Notes: generated by a model from the letters alone, not told the origin. Shown: positions 15,834-23,864, counted from the first letter of the stretch. The stretch: DNA of 50,896 bases from DAOTWP01 sp034435675 (GCA_034435675.1 DAOTWP010000185.1:1-50896); one strand, 5' to 3'. Program-made: numbers and translations.

Positions 15834-17720
15834 TTGGCTTTCATGTTCACACCTCCAGACCACATCCGCACAATTCTCGATAACCTGCCGCTCAAGCCCG
15901 GCGTCTACATCATGAAGGACGCGAACGGCAAAATTCTGTATGTCGGCAAGGCAAAGCGTCTGCGTGACCGCGTGCGCAGCTACTTTGGCAACACGGCGGA
16001 CATGCTGCCCAAAACGCGCAGAATGCGTGAACTGGTTGCCGACATTGACTTCATCATCGCCGAAAGCGAAGTTAAGGCGCTGATCCTCGAAGAAACGCTG
16101 ATCAAACGTCACCAGCCGCCCTACAACGTGCTGATGAAGGATGACAAGCGCTACCCGTATATTAAAGTCACCTGGGATGCGCCGTTTCCCAAAATCGAAA
16201 CCACGCGGCGCATCAAGAACGATGGCAGCCGTTACTTTGGTCCCTACACGGCGATGTGGCAGGTGCAGAACACCCTGCGCGTGCTGCGCAAGGCATTCCC
16301 GTATCTGACCTGTGATCGCGACATCACCGGCAAAGACCAGCGTGCCTGCCTGTTCTACGACATCAAATTATGCAATGCGCCATGCATCGGGGCGGTTAAT
16401 CAGGCGGATTACCGCGCGATGATCGCCGAGTTGATGGATGTGCTCGGTGGCAAGAGCGAAGGAGTCGAAGCACGCCTTCGGGTAGAAATGCAAAGTGCGT
16501 CCGAACGGCTCGATTTTGAGAAAGCTGCCGTGCTGCGTGACCAACTGAAGGCAATCGAGTTCATCACCCAGCGGCACAAAGCCGTCAGCCCGCAGATGAG
16601 CGACCACGATGTGCTTGCCATTGCGCGCGAAAACGGCGAGGCAATCGTGCAGATCATGTTTATTCGCAACGGCAAGCTGATCGGCAGTGACTCGCGCCTG
16701 CTGGATAACGCTGAGGGCGAAGGCGATTCGCGTGTGCTGGAACAATTTCTGACGCAGTTCTACAGCGATGTGGCGGAAGTGCCCAAAGAGGTTATTCTGC
16801 CTGAAGAAGTCGAAGAAGCGCGCATCATCGAACGCTGGCTGAGTGACCGGCGCAGCAGCAAGGTGACGATCACCGTGCCCCAGCGCGGCAACAAACGCGA
16901 CCTGATCAAACTGGCGCAGGAAAATGCTAACGAAGCGCTGCGTATGGTCAAGGCGCAGTGGGAAGCGGACACGACCAAACAGGAGCAGGCAATGGCAGAA
17001 GTGCAGGGCTTCCTGAACCTGCCCGGTCCGCCCAACCGCATTGAGTGTTTCGACATCAGCACCACGCAGGGTACGGCGATTGTCGCCAGTCGCGTCGTGT
17101 TCGTGCGCGGTACGCCCGCCAAAGGCGAATACCGCCGCTTCAACATTCGCAGTGTCAGCCATGCCGGACCGGATGATTTCCAGTCCATGCGCGAGGCGCT
17201 TACCCGGCGTTTCACCCGCTGGAAAAATCTGGTCGAGAATCCTGAACCCGTCCCGGTGGGGCAGGCAGATCGTGACGAAACCTGGCGTCTGCTGCCCGAT
17301 CTGCTGATTATTGACGGTGGCAAGGGGCAGTTAGGCGTCGCCATCGAAGTGCTAACCGAGTTTGGGCTGCTAGGGCGGGTGCCGGTGGTCGGGCTGGCAA
17401 AGCAGTTTGAGGAGATTTACCAGCCAGGCATTAGCGCGCCGCTGGTGCTGCCGCGAACGTCACAGGCGCTGTATCTGGTGCAGCGCGTGCGTGACGAAGC
17501 GCACCGCTATGCGATCACCAGCCACCGCCAGCAGCGCAACAAGTTGGGCATGGCGAGCAAGCTGGAAACCATCCCCGGCATTGGACCCGCCCGGCGTAAG
17601 GCGCTGCTCAAGGCATTTGGCAACTCGGTCAATGCCATCAAGCAGGCGACTGTTGAAGAATTGATGGCGGTGAAAGGCGTCACCGAGCAAATTGCCCTGA
17701 CGCTGAAGGAAATGTTGTAG
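15834..17720 (+). CDS. uvrC: Excinuclease ABC subunit C
   Basis: Makes both incisions beside DNA lesions in nucleotide excision repair, recruited by UvrB. All domains are present in 628 residues: the GIY-YIG nuclease (about 20-100, PGVYIMKDANGKILYVGKA), a Cys cluster (CLFYDIKLCNAPCIG), the UvrB-interacting UVR motif (about 222-245, ERLDFEKAAVLRDQLKAI), the RNase H-like 5' nuclease (CFDIS, LLIIDGGKGQL and DEAHRYAITSHR carry the acidic and His residues) and tandem HhH motifs at the end (IPGIGPARRKALL). The start is TTG at 15834, with AGGTG nine bases away; ATG at 15843 is an alternative. UvrA and UvrB are not in the window. Confidence 0.97.
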   Translation: MAFMFTPPDHIRTILDNLPLKPGVYIMKDANGKILYVGKAKRLRDRVRSYFGNTADMLPKTRRMRELVADIDFIIAESEVKALILEETLIKRHQPPYNVLMKDDKRYPYIKVTWDAPFPKIETTRRIKNDGSRYFGPYTAMWQVQNTLRVLRKAFPYLTCDRDITGKDQRACLFYDIKLCNAPCIGAVNQADYRAMIAELMDVLGGKSEGVEARLRVEMQSASERLDFEKAAVLRDQLKAIEFITQRHKAVSPQMSDHDVLAIARENGEAIVQIMFIRNGKLIGSDSRLLDNAEGEGDSRVLEQFLTQFYSDVAEVPKEVILPEEVEEARIIERWLSDRRSSKVTITVPQRGNKRDLIKLAQENANEALRMVKAQWEADTTKQEQAMAEVQGFLNLPGPPNRIECFDISTTQGTAIVASRVVFVRGTPAKGEYRRFNIRSVSHAGPDDFQSMREALTRRFTRWKNLVENPEPVPVGQADRDETWRLLPDLLIIDGGKGQLGVAIEVLTEFGLLGRVPVVGLAKQFEEIYQPGISAPLVLPRTSQALYLVQRVRDEAHRYAITSHRQQRNKLGMASKLETIPGIGPARRKALLKAFGNSVNAIKQATVEELMAVKGVTEQIALTLKEML

Positions 17721-17755
17721 TGGTGTGAACGTGCGTCAGGTGGCTGCGGGTTCTA

Positions 17756-17764
17756 TGCTATAAT
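17756..17764 (+). promoter_or_regulatory. Extended -10 promoter for the CNBD-TIR gene
   Basis: TGCTATAAT is a perfect extended -10 element (TG at 17756-17757, TATAAT at 17759-17764). No -35 is needed for this class, and none is obvious. Transcription would start near 17771. Confidence 0.65.
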
Positions 17765-17844
17765 GGCAGCAATAACGCATGAGCAGCATGAGCAGCCAGC
17801 CCCGGCGAACCACCGCTTGCCGGAACTGCCGCGCAGGTGACAGC

Positions 17845-18690
17845 ATGGATCAACAGGTACGCGACGTTGTTAGGAACATTTTTGTCCATCTGGATAATCC
17901 CACACTCCAAGAATTTCTCAATGTAGTGAAGGTCAATCGCTACCCGGCGCAGGAACATCTGTGCCATGAGGGCGCGCTTGAGCGCACCTTCTATATCATT
18001 GTAGATGGTGAGGTAGAGGTCACCAAAAGCCGCGCCGGCACTACCGTGCTGCTGGATCGCAAACGCGAGGGGAGCTTCTTCGGTGAAATCGCCCTGCTGA
18101 AAAACAAACCACGTACTGCCGATGTCGTTACGTCGCGCGAGACCACCGTTGTTGAGCTGGATCTGGCGGCATTCCGCGAAATCATCAGCAGAAGCCCGGA
18201 ATTTTTCGATCACCTGACGCGCGTTGTGGATGAATACGAAGCGAATCATCGCAAGCTGCAAAAGACGATCATCTTCACCAGCTACTCGCGCAAGGATGAA
18301 CGCCTTGTCAAACGGCTGGTCAGCGACCTGCGCCGTGAGCTGATCAACACGAACATCTTTATCTGGCTGGATCAGACAGAGATCAAACCGGGTAAGGATT
18401 GGGACGACGCCATTGAAGAAGCGCTCAATCAGTCGGTCGCGATGCTGCTGATTCTGTCCAATGCTTCGGTGAAATCCGGTAATGTCAAAGGCGAATGGAA
18501 TTACTGCCTCGAAGAGGGCAAAGTGATTATCCCCGTGCGTATCGAATCCGATTGCAAACTGCCGTTCCGCCTGCGTACCTATCATTACCTTGATCTTGCC
18601 GACTACAACAACGAGGACAACTACGCGCGCGGGTTGGAACGCATCGCCAATATCCTGCGCGAAGTTGAGGCGCAGGCAAACAACACCTGA
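17845..18690 (+). CDS. Cyclic-nucleotide-binding domain fused to a TIR domain
   Basis: A 281-residue soluble protein with two domains. Residues 10-130 form a CRP/PKA-type cyclic-nucleotide-binding domain with an intact phosphate-binding cassette, FGEIALLKNKPRTADV (E81 and R90 are the expected ribose and phosphate contacts). Residues 141-275 form a TIR domain: IIFTSYSRKDE box 1, then IWLDQTEIKPGKDW, where E179 sits at the place of the catalytic Glu of NAD-cleaving TIR domains, and VAMLLILSNAS. This order matches the TIR effectors of Pycsar anti-phage systems, which are switched on by cUMP or cCMP. No nucleotide cyclase is adjacent. ATG at 17845 has AGGTGA; ATG at 17779 would add 22 residues without a ribosome site. 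Confidence 0.9.
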   Translation: MDQQVRDVVRNIFVHLDNPTLQEFLNVVKVNRYPAQEHLCHEGALERTFYIIVDGEVEVTKSRAGTTVLLDRKREGSFFGEIALLKNKPRTADVVTSRETTVVELDLAAFREIISRSPEFFDHLTRVVDEYEANHRKLQKTIIFTSYSRKDERLVKRLVSDLRRELINTNIFIWLDQTEIKPGKDWDDAIEEALNQSVAMLLILSNASVKSGNVKGEWNYCLEEGKVIIPVRIESDCKLPFRLRTYHYLDLADYNNEDNYARGLERIANILREVEAQANNT

Positions 18691-18735
18691 GCAGCAGGGC
18701 ACAAGCCATAAGTCACGCTGCAAGGTTGTGCAGCC

Positions 18736-18881
18736 ACCTAACAGGCTGGTCTGTCAGGTTTGCAAGGTATGCTGCGGCGTTGGAAAAGCGTTTATGTTAG
18801 GTTAGTTGACGGTGGCGCAGGATATCGCGTAGGCGTTACACAGCACTGTGCCTTCTTCATGAGTTTTTGTACAACCTAACA
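18736..18881 (+). repeat. Three copies of an ACCTAACA motif in the gap after the CNBD-TIR gene
   Basis: ACCTAACA occurs at 18736-18743, AACCTAACA at 18873-18881 and its inverse TGTTAGGTT at 18795-18803. The last two make a perfect 9-base inverted repeat spaced by 69 bases. The 289-base gap holds no credible gene. Function is unknown; a binding site or RNA fold are both possible. Confidence 0.45.
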
Positions 18882-18979
18882 ATTTTCGGTAAAGGCGAGG
18901 ATTTAGTTTAGCGCAAGGCATAAGACCTACAGTGAACATGTAAATCACAATCGCTGTATCGCATTCTTGGGACACTCTT

Positions 18980-19534
18980 ATGTCTAGCCAGTACCCGACC
19001 TTTCTGCAAGCCACAACCATCACGAATCATCTGCAAAACGGCACCGGCGCATCGCCTACTCCACCTGCCGGTGCCCAACAGCAGGCGCAATCTGAGGCGC
19101 AGCGCCGCCCCAAGCACATTGGGGACATTCGCGGCAGCCAGCGTCTGACCGCCAAGAATCAGCAGTTCACCAAGTTCGCACGCGCTAATGTGCAAGTGTC
19201 GCTCGCCAGCGGTGTGCCATTCGCGCAGCGATTGCTCGATGTGCTGCTGGCGGGCAGTATCGTGGTTGCCGTGCTGCCAGTGCTGCTGGTTGCCATGCTG
19301 CTGGTACGCCTGAGTACACCCGGTCCGGTATTTGTCGCTGTGCGGCGCACCGGAACGGATGGCAAAGCGTTCACCGGCTGGGTCCTGCGCACGACAGACA
19401 GCGCCAATCGTGAAACCGCCGTCGGTGGCGCACTGCGCGCTCTGCGGCTGGACACGCTGCCGCTGCTGTTCAGTGTGCTAAAAGGCAGCACGAGCCTGCT
19501 GGCTTCAAACGCACCGCTCCCCCACCTGGCATAA
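18980..19534 (+). CDS. Degenerate bacterial sugar-transferase-like membrane protein
   Basis: A 184-residue protein whose C-terminal half follows the pattern of polyprenyl-phosphate phosphoglycosyl transferases (WcaJ/PglC type). It has FAQRLLDVLLAGSIV, a re-entrant membrane helix at about 85-112 ending LSTPGPVFVAVRRTGTDGKAF, then a region like LDELPQLWNVLKGDMSLVGP that here reads LDTLPLLFSVLKGSTSLLAS. The family's catalytic Asp-Glu pair is Asp-Thr, the KFRTM motif is VLRTT, and the loop between them is shortened. It is therefore probably not a working transferase. The first 75 residues are Gln/Pro-rich and unlike the family. It lies 289 bases after the CNBD-TIR gene and is closed by a terminator. 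Confidence 0.7.
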   Translation: MSSQYPTFLQATTITNHLQNGTGASPTPPAGAQQQAQSEAQRRPKHIGDIRGSQRLTAKNQQFTKFARANVQVSLASGVPFAQRLLDVLLAGSIVVAVLPVLLVAMLLVRLSTPGPVFVAVRRTGTDGKAFTGWVLRTTDSANRETAVGGALRALRLDTLPLLFSVLKGSTSLLASNAPLPHLA

Positions 19535-19647
19535 CGCCAGTCCGGCACACCGCCGGATGATCAACGGCGTTTCACCGGCGCCGTGTTTTGAGGAGATCGC
19601 CCGTTATGCGGGCACAGTAGTTGCACCAACAGGGGTACTGGCACTTT

Positions 19648-19683
19648 ACGGGACGTTTCACCACCGTCCCGTTTGTTTTTTTA
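19648..19683 (+). terminator. Rho-independent terminator
   Basis: ACGGGACG (19648-19655) pairs perfectly with CGTCCCGT (19665-19672), and the hairpin is followed by TTGTTTTTTT. It ends the unit containing the sugar-transferase-like gene. Confidence 0.88.
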
Positions 19684-19802
19684 GCAAACGCAGCCCACAA
19701 CTCATGAAAAATTGCTGAATGTTATCTGTCTTAATGAATCGCACACTGTTCTTATGATACTGTGTGGGGTATAGAGTCAGTGTCAAACGGGACGGCAATG
19801 CG

Positions 19803-20165
19803 ATGGGCTGTGTTCTGATTATTGATGATGAACCGAGTATCGGTGAGAATATCAGTGAATCACTGTTGTTCAATGGCTTTTCAACGCATACCGCTACCTG
19901 TGGCGAAGCCGGTATTGCGCTGGCAGAACGTTACCAGCCTGATCTGATCCTGTGTGATCTGGTGATGCAGACCATAGACGGCTATCAGGTGCTGAATGCG
20001 CTGCGCAGCAATCCGCGCACGCAGCATATCCCGGTGATCTTTGTCACTGCCAGAGCAGACCAGCGCACGAAGCAGCACACGCTGGAGATGGGGGCATCCG
20101 GCTACCTGTCCAAACCGTTCACCATGGAGCAGCTTCTCGACACCGTGCGCCAGTGGACGAGTTAA
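19803..20165 (+). CDS. Single-domain response regulator (receiver only)
   Basis: A 120-residue CheY-like receiver. The acidic pair is in LIIDDE, the phospho-acceptor Asp in LILCDLVMQ, the switch Thr in IFVTARA and the Lys in SKPF. There is no output domain and no kinase next to it. It lacks the L-x-G-[EK]-x-[IV]-W tail of the receivers at 10568-12885, so it belongs to another lineage. The start is ATG at 19803, just before the first strand; the ribosome site is weak. It is transcribed alone between a terminator and a convergent arginase-family gene. Confidence 0.92.
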   Translation: MGCVLIIDDEPSIGENISESLLFNGFSTHTATCGEAGIALAERYQPDLILCDLVMQTIDGYQVLNALRSNPRTQHIPVIFVTARADQRTKQHTLEMGASGYLSKPFTMEQLLDTVRQWTS

Positions 20166-20261
20166 GTTTCTAGCCGAGAAATCAGATTTTCCTGCAGGGG
20201 CGCGGCGTACCTCGCCTGGCTTGATGAATTTACGGATAGGTTCTAATCCGCGTTGTTGTCA

Positions 20262-20304
20262 TGACCGGGCAGAATCACGTTCGAGGTTGTTCTCTGCCCG
20301 GTCA
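20262..20304. terminator. Long perfect hairpin between convergent genes
   Basis: TGACCGGGCAGA (20262-20273) and TCTGCCCGGTCA (20293-20304) form a 12-base perfect stem with a 19-base loop, between the receiver gene (plus) and the arginase-family gene (minus). T tracts are poor, but the position and stem strength suggest bidirectional termination. Confidence 0.6.
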
Positions 20305-20307
20305 GCA

Positions 20308-21105
20308 TTACCCCCTGGACTGCGCAGCTTCAACGAAGGCGCGTGCCAGCGCCAGGGTTCCCGCGCAGGTTTGCGCAGCCCCCGGTAACGTATCATTCCA
20401 CAGGCTGAACAGAATGCCCACCACCTGCCGCGTCTGTGCCACATGGCGCAAACTCGCGCTTACGTCCGCCAGCGGGGGACCGCCCACTGCCGGATAGCTC
20501 ATCGCAGGCATTTCGGCAGGGTCAACCACATCCGTATCCAGATGTATATACAGCGGTTTTGCAGGCAGTGGGGCGGTGAGCAGGTCGCGCACCTGCTTGA
20601 GATGCGTAACCTCGCTGGCGTGCAGCGCCTCGCGTTCGCCGGGGTCCAGGTCGCGGGCATCGGTCAGGACTACATCACGTTCGTTTACGGGGACGGCTCG
20701 CACACCCTGCATGTAGCGCTGGTCGCCGCGTCCTACCAACCATGCCAGCGGCATGCCACCGAGGAATCCGCTGGGCGTGGTTTCCGGCGTATTGAAGTCG
20801 CCATGCGCGTCGTACCACAGCACTGCCGGATCATGCACTTCCAGCCCTTTGCGCATCCCCAGCGCAGCAACACAGTCGGCGGCGAACACCAGCGGCGTCT
20901 TGCCCGTGTGGGTCACAATTGCCTGCGCCAGCGCCTGGTTTACAGCGGTGATGGCGTCCGGCGCTGCCGCGAAATCCGGCACAACATCCAGCCATTCCGC
21001 GCCAATCTGCTGCGCGAAGCCGCTGGTCCTGATCGCGTCCACTTCTGAGCGTTCCGGTAGGCGCTCCCCGATAAAGTATGGCACTCCGATACATACAAAT
21101 TGCAT
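20308..21105 (-). CDS. Arginase/agmatinase-family protein
   Basis: A 265-residue ureohydrolase-fold protein; the substrate is not clear. Two manganese motifs are intact: WYDAHGDFN (D99, H101, D103) and HLDTDVVDP (D190, D192). The first motif, GGDHS in arginase, reads AADCVAALG here, so the metal-binding His is Cys78; the preceding Asp is kept. Some arginase-family members seem to share this substitution, so it need not mean loss of activity. ATG at 21105 has GAGGAG in front. It lies 50 bases downstream of the KDPG-aldolase gene on the same strand, probably one operon. Start and fold are certain, the reaction is not. Confidence 0.85.
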   Translation of the reverse strand: MQFVCIGVPYFIGERLPERSEVDAIRTSGFAQQIGAEWLDVVPDFAAAPDAITAVNQALAQAIVTHTGKTPLVFAADCVAALGMRKGLEVHDPAVLWYDAHGDFNTPETTPSGFLGGMPLAWLVGRGDQRYMQGVRAVPVNERDVVLTDARDLDPGEREALHASEVTHLKQVRDLLTAPLPAKPLYIHLDTDVVDPAEMPAMSYPAVGGPPLADVSASLRHVAQTRQVVGILFSLWNDTLPGAAQTCAGTLALARAFVEAAQSRG

Positions 21106-21155
21106 CAGCGCTTGCTCCTCAGCATGATAGGCGTACAAATGATCGCGGTCAGCCG

Positions 21156-21821
21156 CTACACCCGCAGCGGGCGGGGTTGTCCCCTGCGTGCCGCGTCCAC
21201 ACTGTCGCGCAGCAGCGCCGCCCGGCTGCGCAGCTTTGCGGCAGTCCAGGTGCCGTCGCCAGTGAGCCAGTTTGCCATGCCGCAGGCAACCGCGCCCGCT
21301 TTGACGAACTCGGCGGCGTTGCTGTCGTTCATCCCGCCGTTGCACATAAACTTCATGTGATCCAGCGGCGCGAAAATCGCCTTGAAGTAATCTACGCCCA
21401 GCACGCCGATCGGGAAAATCTTGAGCAGGCGCACACCCATACCCCATGCCGCCACTGCTTCTGACGGCGTAATCACCCCTGGGGCGACCAGCACATCTGC
21501 TGCCTGCACCGTGCTGACAATCTCCGGCTGGAAGGCAGGCGAGACGACAAATTCCGCGCCGGCATCCAGCGCCCGCCGCGCACTGTCCACATCCAGCACC
21601 GTGCCCATGCCCACCAGCGCAGCCGTGCCAAATTCACGCTTGACCGCCTGCATCGCTTCCAGCGGCTGCACCGAGTTCATCGTGAACTCAAAGGCGTTAA
21701 TGCCTTCCGCCAGCAGCGCCGCCGTTGTGCGCAGTGCCACCTCCGGCGGGAAATTGCCGCGCATTCCGGCGAGGATCACTTGCTGCTCCAGAAATGTGTA
21801 GGCTTGCTGTGCGTTCATCAT
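21156..21821 (-). CDS. 2-keto-3-deoxy-6-phosphogluconate (KDPG) aldolase family
   Basis: A class I aldolase of the Eda family (221 residues), which splits 2-keto-3-deoxy sugar phosphates to pyruvate and an aldehyde phosphate. It shows the catalytic Glu in FEFTMNS (E45), ALVGMGTVLD, FVVSPAFQPEIV, PGVITPSEAVAAW, the Schiff-base lysine K134 in LLKIFP and the phosphate loop around CNGGMND. The usual first strand (IPVLR) is VILAGMRG, so the substrate may be KDPG, KDPGal or KHG. Two ATGs in a row (21821, 21818) and a TTG before them are possible starts. The arginase-family gene follows 50 bases later. Confidence 0.9.
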   Translation of the reverse strand: MMNAQQAYTFLEQQVILAGMRGNFPPEVALRTTAALLAEGINAFEFTMNSVQPLEAMQAVKREFGTAALVGMGTVLDVDSARRALDAGAEFVVSPAFQPEIVSTVQAADVLVAPGVITPSEAVAAWGMGVRLLKIFPIGVLGVDYFKAIFAPLDHMKFMCNGGMNDSNAAEFVKAGAVACGMANWLTGDGTWTAAKLRSRAALLRDSVDAARRGQPRPLRV

Positions 21822-21837
21822 CAACCCGTTTCTAGGC

Positions 21838-21843
21838 TATAAT
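21838..21843 (+). promoter_or_regulatory. -10 box for the lipoprotein gene
   Basis: A perfect TATAAT 41 bases before the lipoprotein ATG. A weak -35 (TTCATC, 21814-21819) lies 18 bases upstream, inside the start region of the divergent KDPG-aldolase gene. Confidence 0.5.
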
Positions 21844-21884
21844 CAGTGCCTATAGTGTACTGGCGAATATGAAAGGCGGTCTAG

Positions 21885-23177
21885 ATGCGCCTGAAACTGA
21901 TCGTGACAAAACTGCTGTTCCTGGTCGTGCTGGCGCTGCTGGCAGCCTGCCAGAGTGCGCCGCCGGTGCTGCCTACACAGGCGTTGGATGCCCAGGCGTC
22001 CGAGGAAGCGCAGGCGACCATTGCCGCGCTGAGCGCCACGCCCACCGCCACCAGCGCCCGCCCCACGCTGCCCCCTGAACCGACTGCTACGCCAACATTC
22101 ACGCCTGAACCGACGCGCACATTGCGCCCGCAGGATCAACCGACAGAGCAGACTGCGGGCGGCGGGATGATCTATTACATCTACAATCAGGATTCGATTG
22201 CGCGCGTGCCTGCCGATGGCAGTGCGCCATCAGAGCTGATTGTGCGCTTTAACGGCGGGCGCATCACCGACCTGAGTGCCTCGCCGCAGGGCGACCTGCT
22301 GACGTTTGTTGCGCCCGGCGCAGGCAGCGCGCGCGAAGTGTTTGTCAGCAATCTGGACGGCTCCTATGTGCAGCAGGTGTCGTGTCTGGGATTTTCGCGG
22401 GTGCGCAGCCTGGCATGGCAGCCCGGCACGGATCTGATCGCCTTTATTGCCGCGCAGACCGAAAGCGACCCGATGAGCATTTACGTCGCGCGCGTCGGCG
22501 GTGCGGGCAACTGCCCGGCGGACAACGGACAGCGGATTCTCGTGCCGCTTCAGCGCCCGGTGCTGACGGCAGAAGGTGAGCAGATGGTCGGTGGGCTGCT
22601 GGCGTCCGAACTGCTGTGGAGCAGCGACGGCACACGCCTGTTCGCCAGTGATGACGACATTATCGCCGTGTATGTGCCCACGGGCGGCTTGTTCACGCTG
22701 ACCGACGCTGCCGGGTTCGGTCCCGATTTCAGCCTGACCTACAGCCCGCAGGAAGACCTGCTGTACTACCTGCGTTCCACAGCGCCAAATGCCCAGGCAC
22801 TGGGTACAGCACAGGTGTACCTGGTGGATGTCAGCGGGCTGGCAGCAGGCGAAACGCGCGACCCAATGGGCGGTGGGCGGCTTACGGCGGGGCGCATTCG
22901 CTGGAGCGCGGACGGTTCCGCCATGCTGATTGTCGAAGGTGGCAATATTTCTGTGCTGACGCGCCGCACCGGTACAGCAGTGCGCATCACCAGCGGATTA
23001 GTCTTTCCGCCAGACCCGATTTTTAGCCCGGACAACACGCTGATCGCCTATATCGGCGTGACGACCGACCCGCCCGCGCAGCAGATCTTTGTGCTTGACC
23101 GGACGGGGGCAAATCTGCTGCAAATCACACAGCACCTTGAAGGCACGGTGCAGAATCTTGTCTGGTTGGCACCTTAG
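21885..23177 (+). CDS. Lipoprotein with TolB/PD40-like beta-propeller
   Basis: A 430-residue membrane-anchored lipoprotein. The signal peptide ends in the lipobox LAAC with C22 as the lipidated residue. A Thr/Pro-rich linker follows (about 50-90). The remainder shows repeats of the type LSASPQGDLLTFVAPG, LAWQPGTDLIAFIA, LLWSSDGTRLFAS, IRWSADGSAMLIV and PIFSPDNTLIAYIG, the W/F-S-x-D-G-x-x-[IL]-x-[FV] signature of TolB-like WD40/PD40 propeller blades, about six in number. It is probably a periplasmic or surface binding protein. It stands alone with its own -10 box. Confidence 0.86.
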   Translation: MRLKLIVTKLLFLVVLALLAACQSAPPVLPTQALDAQASEEAQATIAALSATPTATSARPTLPPEPTATPTFTPEPTRTLRPQDQPTEQTAGGGMIYYIYNQDSIARVPADGSAPSELIVRFNGGRITDLSASPQGDLLTFVAPGAGSAREVFVSNLDGSYVQQVSCLGFSRVRSLAWQPGTDLIAFIAAQTESDPMSIYVARVGGAGNCPADNGQRILVPLQRPVLTAEGEQMVGGLLASELLWSSDGTRLFASDDDIIAVYVPTGGLFTLTDAAGFGPDFSLTYSPQEDLLYYLRSTAPNAQALGTAQVYLVDVSGLAAGETRDPMGGGRLTAGRIRWSADGSAMLIVEGGNISVLTRRTGTAVRITSGLVFPPDPIFSPDNTLIAYIGVTTDPPAQQIFVLDRTGANLLQITQHLEGTVQNLVWLAP

Positions 23178-23264
23178 CGTCGGGCGCGCTGGTTGATCGC
23201 CCGCATCGTGGTGTACAATCGTTGCAGGCAAAGACCATCTTGAGGATGGCAGGATGAGACCACT

Positions 23265-23648
23265 ATGGCAACTCAAATCACGTTGACGCTTTCTGATCGC
23301 GTCTACGATTATGCGCGCCAGCTTGCCGAGCTGAGCGGGCGCGATATTGCCAGTGTGCTCAGCGACACGCTGGAAAACACGGTGCCGGAGTTCGTCGCGG
23401 ATGTTATGGTGAACGTCGTGGCGTTGTCCGACGCGGATGTGCGCACACTGGCAGACACGCATATGGACGCCGAGCAGAGCAGCCGCCTGAGTTTGCTGCT
23501 GCAAAAGAACCGCGAGGATCAGCTCAGCGCTCCGGAACGCATTGAACTGGAAATCCTGATGCAGGTCTACGACATCAACGCTCTGCGTAAGGCGCAGGGA
23601 CTTGCCGAGGCAGCGCGCCGGGTACTGCTGCCCCCACTTACCCTATGA
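23265..23648 (+). CDS. Small hypothetical protein with ribbon-helix-helix-like N-terminus
   Basis: A 127-residue cytosolic protein. The first 35 residues (QITLTLSDRVYDYARQLAEL) have the strand-helix-helix pattern of antitoxin-like RHH proteins. The rest is helical and charged (SRLSLLLQKNREDQLSAPER). No toxin gene is adjacent, so a toxin-antitoxin role is not supported. Start ATG at 23265 behind AGGATG. A terminator follows at 23717. I do not recognise a characterised family. Confidence 0.65.
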   Translation: MATQITLTLSDRVYDYARQLAELSGRDIASVLSDTLENTVPEFVADVMVNVVALSDADVRTLADTHMDAEQSSRLSLLLQKNREDQLSAPERIELEILMQVYDINALRKAQGLAEAARRVLLPPLTL

Positions 23649-23716
23649 CGGTTTCCAGTGCTGCTGCCCCACAAGCAGTGGGCGGCTGTTGGCTGGCATC
23701 CCCCACAGCACTAAAG

Positions 23717-23745
23717 CAGCGCGCACTGCCGCGCTGTCCCTTTTT
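23717..23745 (+). terminator. Rho-independent terminator
   Basis: CAGCGCG (23717-23723) pairs with CGCGCTG (23730-23736), followed closely by TTTTT (23741-23745). Confidence 0.85.
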
Positions 23746-23797
23746 CAGGTGTAAAACGTAATTCGCCGACAAAATACGAATGTCTCGCCGCGTCCTG

Positions 23798-23825
23798 TTG
23801 ACAAATCAGTGAACTAGTTTACAAT
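23798..23825 (+). promoter_or_regulatory. Strong sigma70 promoter of the membrane protein/regulator operon
   Basis: Consensus TTGACA (23798-23803), a 16-base spacer and TACAAT (23820-23825). It lies 39 bases before the ATG at 23865, and the palindrome at 23817-23831 covers its -10. Confidence 0.85.
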
Positions 23826-23831
23826 GTAAAC
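23817..23831. promoter_or_regulatory. Palindromic operator over the -10 box
   Basis: GTTTACA-A-TGTAAAC is a perfect 7-base inverted repeat with a 1-base centre covering the -10 box. A dimer bound here would block RNA polymerase. The natural candidate is the winged-helix regulator encoded second in the same operon (24553-24867), giving autoregulation. Confidence 0.65.
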
Positions 23832-23864
23832 AAGTATACAGTGCGTAGACTCAGGAGGTTTGCG

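Noticed and set aside
15442..15895. Two minus-strand open frames of 115 and 125 codons before uvrC
   Set aside because: They run antisense through the thioesterase fossil and the uvrC leader; no family resemblance.
17721..19534. A complete Pycsar or CBASS operon around the CNBD-TIR gene
   Set aside because: No nucleotidyl or adenylyl/uridylyl cyclase frame is present on either side; only the effector-like protein is supported.
19535..19660. Riboswitch (c-di-GMP type) in the gap after the sugar-transferase-like gene
   Set aside because: Local hairpins exist but the conserved core of that class is not found, and the region ends in a terminator facing away from a gene it could control.
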